From assembly GCF_018320785.1 (NCBI RefSeq), contig NC_054886.1:30391732-30455731 (forward strand): a stretch of 64,000 bases of DNA. Direction: 5' to 3'. Of the stretch, positions 56,035 through 64,000 are shown piece after piece (position 1 is the stretch's first letter; every line of letters starts with the position of its first letter). Both the position numbers and the translations under genes were made by a program. This stretch comes from Cheilinus undulatus. Taxonomy: Eukaryota > Chordata > Actinopteri > Labriformes > Labridae. The notes under the pieces are model-generated. The model had not been told where the DNA came from. It saw only the letters and a program-made list of their open reading frames with translations, and did not search any database.

Positions 56035-56445
56035 CCACTGATTATATCATCATTTTGAATAAATACCTAAACCTCATAGAGAGTTGCAGGGTTAAACAGT
56101 TAACAGATTTCTGTACATATTTGTTTTGAGATGTTTTGCATGAAAAAGCACCACTCTGCTCCATCGCTGACAGCTGACCAAAGATCAACAAATGAGGACG
56201 TACATTTTTCCACTGTAGCAAGACAGCCAGTTACCTGCAAATCCAAAAAATGTGACTTAACTTGTCGTACAAGGAAACACTTGTAATTTTTATTTGTGTT
56301 GGCAAATATAAGACCATGTAGATCATGGATGGCCTGGTGAAACATTTACAAACGCTGGTTATCGTTAACGTTACGTTTTAGCTTTGTTTATGCTTCCATG
56401 ACTGAAACACACTGGGGACAGTTTATCTCAACATTATGTAAAAGC

Positions 56446-56906
56446 TACAGCTGTCAAAAGATTACGATTTTTAATCACCATTAATCTCAGAATTTCCGTA
56501 GTTATTTTCAAATGATGGCACTCTGTTTATTACATTTGAACATTTCACTATTTTTCATTTGAAACTGTTATTTTGGATTTTACTACTATTTTAAACTAAG
56601 TGTAACTGACTTCCTGTTTGGGTACAGACCTATAATTAGAGGTAGACTGAAGATTTAAACAAAGACTGAACCAAAGAAAAAGGAACTTTCTATGGATTGA
56701 AAATGAACTGAGTTAATTCAATGCTGAAGTGAATCAAGATATCAAAAAGCAGTCACTGTGGCTGCAGGGAGAGGCTGTTGTGGCCTTAACCAAAAGGTGA
56801 TGAAAGGGACAATAGAGCATGCGATTAATCATGATTAAAAGATATTATTGCACTAAATTAAGTTTTTAATTAAGTGCAAATAACTTGATTAATCTTGACA
56901 GCCTAA
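56446..56906. mobile_element. Complete non-autonomous hAT element
   Basis: A 461-base element with ends TACAGCTGTCAA and TTGACAGCCTAA (inverted) and a perfect eight-base duplication GTAAAAGC at 56438-56445 and 56907-56914. The inner ends carry GATTAATC-type words. No transposase. Related to the fragment at 19880. Confidence 0.9.
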
Positions 56907-56914
56907 GTAAAAGC

Positions 56915-58277
56915 ATCTAGATGCTGAGTGTCTAAGTCATATGCAGGACGGCTTACTTCACATATCGCTTCTACAGAAAAGTACACGACTGTCGTACTCA
57001 AGTTAAAGTACAGTTTCTCTGGTTAAAACTTGCTGAGGTAAAAGCAAGATTACTGGTCTATAAGTTTATCCAAGCACAAGTAAAAAATATTTGATTTAAA
57101 GTTTACTTTAAGTACTGAGTAGCTACTGAGGAGTTGTACAGTTCTCCTTGTTTGTAAGAACAAGAGACCAGATCTCCAACCAGGTTGTTGAGGTGAAGTC
57201 CCACCTCTAAAATAAAGTAAAACACACAACATTAACTGTGTTAATTGACTAATATAGAGTTCAATTAACACTTTAAAAGTGTTCATATCAGTTTATGCTA
57301 TGTTGAGTTAAACTACACTTTTGAAAGTCTTAGATATTTGACAATATGACAAAAGTAAATCAGTGTTAAGCTGGGTCTACTCTGGTAAGTACACATCAGA
57401 GTGTCAACCTTATAACAAAGCAATGCATACTGATGAAGAAAGTGCTATGAGTCCTAGAGGGATACCTAGAGTCACAGGTGGAAACTCTAACTCAGTGGAT
57501 AACTTCACATGTGGTGCAAATGTGTCAAAGAGCCCAGCAGAAGTTTGTAGATCCCCAGTAAAGTTTTTCATTCTGATTTCTCCACTAAAACAGAAACCCA
57601 AATGGTCCTTGATGAAGTTTTCTCAGCTGTGGTAGCACTTTTAGTTGTCTCCACTTCTTTTTTTTTTCAAATTTTAATTTTTTGGGGCATCCTCGTGGAA
57701 CTGGAGCACACACCAGGGAAGACTTTTTGTTCTGTCCACTGAAAGGGTACATAAATAGGTTTCTTTCAGTTTGGTTTGGTACGACATGGTATGCATTTGG
57801 TTGTGTTTCCGTTGTTAAAAGTTTGAAAGGGTCCCAGATAAACTACCCATATTGTCCAACTTTCTTGGCACCCTTCCATAAAGGATTTTTCAGATGGAAG
57901 GGGAAAAGGTGCTCTCTAGATCCAACATGAATCCACCATGACCTCAGAATCAAGCATCATTTAGCAAAGATAAAGAAGGTAGGAAAACGTCCTTTTACCT
58001 GGCAGGAACCTCAACCAGAACAAGCTTCAACAGCAACCATGTTGGAGCATGTTAGGCTTGAGAAGGGATAGAGGGAGACCCCGAAGGAGAGAGAGGCTGG
58101 TAGAGACAAACAAACAGGGAAACAACATTCAGAAAAGGAAGTATATCTGTTATGCGCTTGTTTTAAACTGTCAATATAAAACAAGATGTGTCTGAAAAAT
58201 TAATATTCAACATCTCTATATTTAACTTGGAAAACCAATGGCTAAATAATAATTTCTATGACTGTGGTCGACATAAC
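56915..58277. other. Intergenic between lectin genes 3 and 4
   Basis: At 56970-57130 there is an inverted piece of the AAGTA-rich repeat also at 20760. Near 57266 the palindrome AACACTTTAAAAGTGTT occurs. The rest is unassigned. Open frames at 57363-57635 and 57682-57930 have no recognisable motif. Confidence 0.5.
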
Positions 58278-58765
58278 TATAAGACTAGGTGGGGATCAGG
58301 CGTCCTTTTCAAGTCCAGCCACAAATTCTCTATTGGATTGAGGTCTGGGCTTTGACCAGATCTCTCACCTTGTGGTCTTTCAACCATTTCTGTGCAGCTT
58401 CTCTGGATGCTTCAGGTCATTGTCTTGCTGGAAAATTCATCTCCCAATAGTCATTGTTCTCTTCCAGACTGAATGAGAATGTCTTTCAGAATTCTCCTTT
58501 ATTTTGCCACATTCATTTCACCTTCCCACTTTACAAGCCTTCCAGGGCGGGCGACTGAGAAACACCCCCACAGCATGATGCTGCCACCACCATGCTTCAC
58601 AGTGGGGATGTGGTGATGTGCAGTGTTTAGTGTTTTGTCTGATGGCCAAAAGCTTCATTTTGGTCTCGTCTGACCAAAGAACTTTCCTCCACTTGACCAT
58701 GGAGTCCCTCGAATACTTTTAGGTGAACTCTTGTCCAGATTTAATCTGAGTTTCATTGAATCGAG
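58278..58765 (-). mobile_element. Tc1-like transposon fragment with transposase scrap
   Basis: The minus-strand frame 58700-58518 starts [16 protein letters not shown], the first catalytic aspartate block (WSDETK) of Tc1 transposases, and continues with [14 protein letters not shown], a frame-shifted form of [12 protein letters not shown]. Further down, at about 58320-58355, the antisense of a PDLNPIE-type block is present. Ends not found; inactive. Confidence 0.65.
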
Positions 58766-59124
58766 GTGAGGCTATGGCACTGTCTGTCATTATTTAAAAG
58801 GGACAAGATTTTCACAAGCTTTTTGGCCTACCAGCAGCAAGAAAATCTCAGACAAAAACATTTCTTTGATGCTTTGAGACTTTAATTTTTGTAGGAAACA
58901 AGAAAGACCAGAAACTCTTCAGAATAAAGTTTTGCTAAAAGCATTCTTTCCATAACACATCCATTTTGCTTGACACAGACCAAGCACCCTTTAATTTTTG
59001 CTTGTCGCTTCATTCCTTGGGTCGCGTTACAGCAATGGTTAAAAGACAGATATGAGAATATCAGAATAGCAGATGTTTGTTGTTGTGGCGTTTTCTTCTT
59101 TCAGTTTCATCAGCCAAAGGATGA

Positions 59125-62100
59125 TCAGATGTTCTTGGCACAGGCAAAAGGGCGATGTTCACCACATGAGAGATCATCCCAGCACTTTCCACCTGTAAAT
59201 ATCAGAAACAAAGAAGTATAAATTCCTGTTTTTTCTTTCTTTTTAATCATAAGCTATCATGCTGTAACCAACACACAAGGAGCTTTCTGGGGCCCTGTCC
59301 AAGGGGGGCCATGGAGGTCAGCAATATCATGGTCCATAGTAAAGTTAATCTGTGGAACCATATTTTATATTTAACCTGAATGATAAACACTCTTATCAAA
59401 GAAATACAAAAGTTATATTATGTATTTATGTAATACTTCAGTACCACCTCTCTGAAAATATAAACCCCCTTGTCTGAAAATAGTATGACCATTTCTTTAT
59501 TTGCAAATGTAAACTAGGTGGATAGGCACATTGTGTGGTGATTTGCAGTTTTGATTTTATTTTGGTAACTTCCTGCATGACCACACCCTGTTTGGAAGTT
59601 CTTTTGTTCTCTTTACAGAGGTTGGGTGTCTCCTCCTGCACTAGCTCTCACGGCTCCGGCACACCTGCAGCTCATCACAGCAATCACCACGCTGCACTTA
59701 AGCTCAGCTCTGAGTCTACACCAGTGCCAGATGATTCCCGCTCTCTCAGTGGTATGGGCCAACTCTCTGTGCCTAAGTGTTAGTTTGAGTAATTTTCTAG
59801 TAATTGATCTCAGTGTACTTACCTGTGATTAACCCTGCCTTCTCCTCCGTTCCTTCCAGTGCCTCCACAAGCCGCCAGTACAGCCCAATCTCTGCCCCTC
59901 TGCCGCACTGTCACAACTGGAATTACTCACAGCCTCTCAAGCCCTCACCTCACATCTGGAGCCCTCTCATAGTCGCTTGCAGCCTCTCAAGCCCTCACCT
60001 CACGTCTGGAGCCCTCTCACCAATAAATTCCCCCTCGCTACTCCCCAGTGCCTGTTATCCCCACAATAAAACCCGTTTTAACTGCTTCATGGTTGTCCAG
60101 CTTGCATTCTGGGTCCAACAATAAAACCACAATCATCAGATCCTCACACTTTGACTAGAACATTTGGAAAGTAATGCCAGACATCATAGCTAAGCCATGA
60201 TGTTCACAAACATAATGATGACAAAGAGTGACATAGAACAAAGTGAAACAATTTTGAGGGAAAGATAATGAAATAATTTTAAAAAGGCAAAAAATGAAAA
60301 AAAAAGGTTAAAAGTGGCAAAATTGGTGGAAGAAGTAAGGAAAAGTGGCAAAAAATCATTTAAAAGAGGCAAAATTGTATAACAGCTGCAAACATGAGGA
60401 AGGAAAGGCAAAAAAAAAAAGGCAACAAAGGTAGTAAAAATGGTGAAAAGCAGTTAAAAGGTGGAAAAAATAGCTTATAAGTGGCAACAACTGCCAGAAG
60501 AAGTGGTAACACAGTTGCAACAATGAGTTTAAAGAGGGGAGACGGGATTAAAGCTGCAAAAATGGGTTATGAAAGACAGAAAAGGTGCAACAGAGGGCGT
60601 GAGAATGGTGAAAAGTGGCTTAAGTTGGTAATTATGGGTTAAACATGGAAACAACTGCCAGAAGAAGTGGTAATACAGTTGCAACAATGGGTTTAAGGGG
60701 TGAATTGGTATAAATGCTGCAAAAATAGGATTAAGAAAGGGAAAAGGGGGGAAAAGGGTTGCAAAAATGGTTAAAAGTGGTTAAAACGTGACAAAAAAGG
60801 ATTGGAAGAATGGTGAAAAATACTTGAAACGTTGCAAGAATTGTTGAAGATGCAAAAATGGGTTTTAAGTTGAAAAATTTATATTTAAAAAATGGGTGGA
60901 ATAAGTGATGAAAGGGGTTAAAAAGTGGCATGACTAGGTAATTTGTACATCAGAGCCCAATAATAGCTCGGCTTTCCACCTCCAAAATAAAGAAAGTGGC
61001 ACCAAGGTTATAATAGTTTGGATTTTTTTTATTAGTTTTCATTTTTTATTTAGTTTTTATTTTAAATTTCAGTTCAGTTCAGTTCTAATTAGTTTTTACT
61101 GCTGGTTTGTTAGTTTAATTTGTAGCGAAAATGCTTAGTTTTGATTAGTTTTTATCAGTTTTACTGTTAGTTGTAGTTTTTTTCCATAAAAAGGGACACT
61201 TGTAAGGGCCGAGACCCAAAAGGGCTTGTAGCTCCACATTATGTAATAATGCCCCATTATGTAATAATGGAATAAATTTTCAATTCATTATCTAATAATG
61301 CCGCATTTTGTAAGCCACTAAGCGGTTAGAGTTTGGGCAAGGTAGTTGAGTAGGGTATACCTCGGAGCCCACACTAAGTCCTATGGTTAGGGTTATTACA
61401 TAATGCGGCATTATTACATAATGTGGCGCTACAGGGCTCTTCACTTTTCATTTCATTTATTCAGTTTTGATCTTGGCCTGCCATTCAAAACCTAAAATTA
61501 CCAATATTAGCATTTATTTACCTCCAAAGTTCATCTGCAGACAGTGCTGGTAGCGACCTAGGTTGTTTGGCTCTCCGGGACACCAGTTCACGTAGCTGAA
61601 AGGGGAACCATCGGTCCACAGCCAAAACCCCTCCTTCATAAAACAATGTGGATGTATGAAATAATGTTTCAAAAGTTTGGAACCAATGCCAGTCAGAACT
61701 GGTGAATAATAATGATACCTGTTGGGCGTCGGAGCCTCCGATCCATGCTTCTCTGTAGTCATAACTGGTGGTCATGATGAGGTGTTGAATGGCATGGTAC
61801 TCTTCAGTGCTATGCACCGATGCGAGGTTCCCACCCATCGACAGACATCTCCTCTATGGACAGAGGGAGAAATGGGAGATGTCAAATCATTGGCAGACAT
61901 CAAGTCCAAGGAAGACAGCGCATAAACAAAGAATAAGAAAAGATAACAAGTATGAAAAGGATTACCTCAGCTTTAGCCCAGGTCATGCGTTTTGGGGAAA
62001 ATCTGAAACAACGCCCATTGAACTCAGACCAACGACCAGAGCAGGAGGACCTTTTGAAGAGGACGCTCTCCTCTAGGGAAAAATTAAAGGACAGAAGAGA

Positions 62101-62789
62101 AGTGCCTCGTTGTAATCTCTGTGTTCTAACACTTTAATCTAAAATAAACTGCAAATGCATGTACTGCAAACATCGTTGTTACTGACAGTGTTTCAGTTTG
62201 ACAGGATTTATAACATGCATTGTTTTATTTCAGTCAGGAACAGCACACGTTCTTGCTCTTCTTAACCTGATTAGGAAAGCCTGAGGCAGGGAGAGAAGCA
62301 GCAAAAATCCCAGAGCAGAGCAGGCATCAGTGACAATAGAATAACAGAGAATAGGTCAGAAATATAATGAAGGAGGAGCTGGGGTGGAGGAGGGTTGTGA
62401 GAGCAGCTTGTAGAGTGTAGCCAGGCAAGAGCAGATTGATTATGAGAGCGATTAGCCAATAGCGTGCTTAGCTTAGGCTTTGCAGCTTCACTAGCTGATA
62501 AGCCAATACTGTTAATACTTTTATGAGGTGAGAAAAATATTAAGTTAAAAAGTAATACTGGATAAAATGTATGAATTTTAATAAAATCTCCAAGAGACAC
62601 TGACCTACTTGATCCTGAGTCGTCTCTTTTTCCTCCTCTGGAACAGCTGTTGAATTTACAAGAGAAGTTACAGACATTATAAAATGTTACTATAGCAGTA
62701 GAATATCATTTGATCATAAGATAATTACCAGCAGCTCCAGTCAGAGCCATCCCGACACAAAGAAGTGCAAACACAGTCAGCATCTTCAT
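59125..62789 (-). CDS. Lectin gene 4: secreted C-type lectin, most diverged member
   Basis: Predicted 174-residue secreted lectin. Exons: 62789-62729 (signal MKMLTVFALLCVGMALTGAA), 62646-62605 (short acidic spacer AVPEEEKETTQDQV), 62072-61966, 61853-61719, 61633-61522 and 59192-59125. Domain landmarks: CSGRWSEFNGRCFRF, RRCLSMGGNLASVHS, WIGGSDAQQ, FSYVNWCPGEPNNLG and CWDDLSCGEHRPFAC, ending AKNI. EPN and WDD are present. The donor after the spacer exon is GTCAGT, weaker than in the other genes. A 5' UTR intron is likely (donor at about 62930). The last intron, 2.3 kb, is filled with retroelement, minisatellite and MITE sequence. Confidence 0.88.
59590..60125 (+). mobile_element. Retroelement 3' portion, unclassified fossil
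   Basis: A CT-rich stretch with CACGGCTCCGGCACACCTG near the start, an internal direct repeat of about 40 bases (59930 and 59979, around CCTCACCTCACATCTGG), two AATAAA signals and the end word GCATTCTGGGTCCAAC. This wording is typical of an abundant fish retroelement tail. Only this part is present, with no coding region. It sits in the last intron of lectin gene 4. Confidence 0.5.
60260..60935 (-). repeat. Degenerate minisatellite array in lectin gene 4 intron
   Basis: Plus-strand words GTGGCAAAA, AATGGGTTTAAG and GGTGAAAAGTGG with irregular spacing. The right flank (CAGAGCCCAATAATAGCTC) is a diverged match to the flank of the arrays in units A and B (CAGAACCCCATAATAGC), so these arrays share an origin. 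Confidence 0.75.
61221..61438. mobile_element. MITE with nested inverted repeats
   Basis: The ends AGGGCTTGTAGCTCCAC and, inward from the right, AGCCCTGTAGCGCCAC are inverted. Each is followed by ATTATGTAATAATGCC. The internal sequence is unrelated to known genes. It lies 84 bases from the EPN exon of lectin gene 4. The target duplication is not clear. Confidence 0.7.
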
Positions 62790-62983
62790 GATTCTGATTG
62801 GAATGAGGATGGCCACAATGACAATGAGGATGGTCTACAGAAGTGTTAGTGATATGTCTATTAAGAGCAAAATACCATCATAAAATTTAAACTTCAATAA
62901 AAGGAAATGAGTTTTGACCAAACCTGCTTGTCTTCTCCTCGTGTCAGCCTGTAGCTTAACAGACAAAAAGAGGAAATCAAGAT

Positions 62984-62991
62984 CTTATATA
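62984..62991 (-). promoter_or_regulatory. TATA box of lectin gene 4
   Basis: TATATAAG on the minus strand, 195 bases before the ATG. The larger distance fits a small 5' UTR intron. Confidence 0.65.
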
Positions 62992-62999
62992 CGTTACTT

Positions 63000-63452
63000 A
63001 TCTTTTCACCAACCACAGAAAGAGGACTGGCATAATCACACCCACACACTCACACACAAAATGGCTTAGTCACAAACTTACAGACACGGATGACAGTATG
63101 AGTACAACTCTCAAACATGCTAAAAGTTTATCCTGAGATCCTGATGGACTCAGAAATCGTCACATTTCACACGTGTAAAAGCAAATAAGTAAAAAAAAAT
63201 GAAGCATTTTTGATTTAAGCTGTGACTGTTTACAAAAAAAAATTAACGTTTCAATGCAAATATACGACAGAAGAGAAAATAAAAATTATGGTGAGTGTTT
63301 TTAAAGCATATGCTGCTGTCATGTGCAGCAATTCAAACTTTTAGCATTTATTATTTTAGGCTCTAATAAATTGGCATCAAATTTCCTCAGAAAAAAACAC
63401 AATGAAAATAATACTGAAATACTGGAAATTGCAAACTGTTCAAAAATGAAAA

Positions 63453-63483
<31 letters not shown>

Positions 63484-64000
63484 CAGTATGTATCATATTT
63501 GATACATACTTTTGTCATACCTCTATCTAATCAATATGATCAATAAATAAAGAAAAGAATAAACTAAAGAAAACTTCTGAATTAAATCTGTATAGATGTT
63601 AAATTTTATGGAAATTTGGATTTTTTGGATTTCAGTAGAAAGTTAAATAAACATTTAAGTCCCAAAAAATGAGAATTTTCAGGCTATAATGTGTGTTTTC
63701 AGAATTTAATGGGTTAAATATATATGGCTTTATTTTCAAATCAAAATAAACTTTAAATTAATTTTGATTAATTAATTACAGAGTTGGAAAATGCAATTTT
63801 AAAACATGTATGCTGATTAATCTCACTTAATCATCACACAGCAGGCCAAAGACACTTTGTATTTTTGGGTGGAAAACTTGAAAATTCTCTCTGCTCTCAA
63901 CATTTTATAAAAGTGTAAAATCCACATTCTACAGATCAGTGTTAATTTTGACAGCTACTTTTAATTTCTGTTTCAGTCTTAGGCTTTGGATGAAATTTAT
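63000..64000. other. Upstream flank of lectin gene 4, AT-rich
   Basis: Contains an (AT)n microsatellite at 63461-63483 after an A-run. No gene or further exon is visible up to the window end. Confidence 0.6.

Noticed and set aside
59804-60124. 106-codon plus-strand frame rich in Ser/Pro
   Set aside because: Translation of a CT-rich retroelement tail with an internal repeat.
63461-63483. (AT)n tract as a regulatory site
   Set aside because: Simple microsatellite; no gene start nearby in the right orientation.

Overview
This is vertebrate DNA, almost certainly from a teleost fish. It has large introns with GT/AG splice sites, dense DNA-transposon debris (hAT, Tc1/mariner and TTAA-type elements, MITEs), LINE reverse-transcriptase scraps and a tRNA-type SINE. 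Its genes belong to two immune families that are expanded in fish: SRCR scavenger receptors and the ladderlectin / type II antifreeze-like C-type lectins. I read gene models by joining open exons whose splice sites and phases agree. No transcript evidence was available, and the species is not determinable from sequence alone; a percomorph-type fish is my inference.

Region 1 (about 1.0-15.0 kb, minus strand): one complete 12-exon gene predicting a 974-residue type I membrane receptor. It has a signal peptide, eight SRCR domains, one Ig-like domain, a transmembrane helix and a short tail. Six of the SRCR domains are three copies of a two-exon cassette, introns included. One copy later gained a TTAA-flanked DNA transposon, which was itself hit by a virus-like element now present as a solo LTR.

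Region 2 (about 15-24.4 kb): repeat-rich. It also holds a chain of small minus-strand exons that splice in one frame from a CpG-rich promoter-like stretch at 24.1-24.4 kb down to a stop at 17.46 kb. I do not recognise the protein. One in-frame TGA lies in its middle.

Region 3 (about 24.4-31 kb): repeats only. It includes a pyrimidine-rich degenerate minisatellite and an inverted Tc1-family copy that preserves an empty insertion site.

Region 4 (about 27.3-63 kb, minus strand): a cluster of four secreted C-type lectin genes. The first two (31.1-36.0 and 41.7-47.3 kb) lie in a recent tandem duplication of about 11.6-11.9 kb. A third partial copy of the unit edge leads into the older gene 3 (52.8-55.9 kb). 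Gene 4 (59.1-62.8 kb) is more diverged. All share exon layout, splice phases, the EPN and WDD motifs and a TATA box. Genes 1 and 2 additionally carry four tandem acidic-spacer exons. The two recent copies are nearly identical except for tight clusters of amino-acid changes in the ligand-binding loop.

Together the window looks like an immune-receptor and lectin neighbourhood growing by tandem duplication, at exon-cassette scale in region 1 and whole-gene scale in region 4. Transposon insertions serve as time stamps for the order of events.
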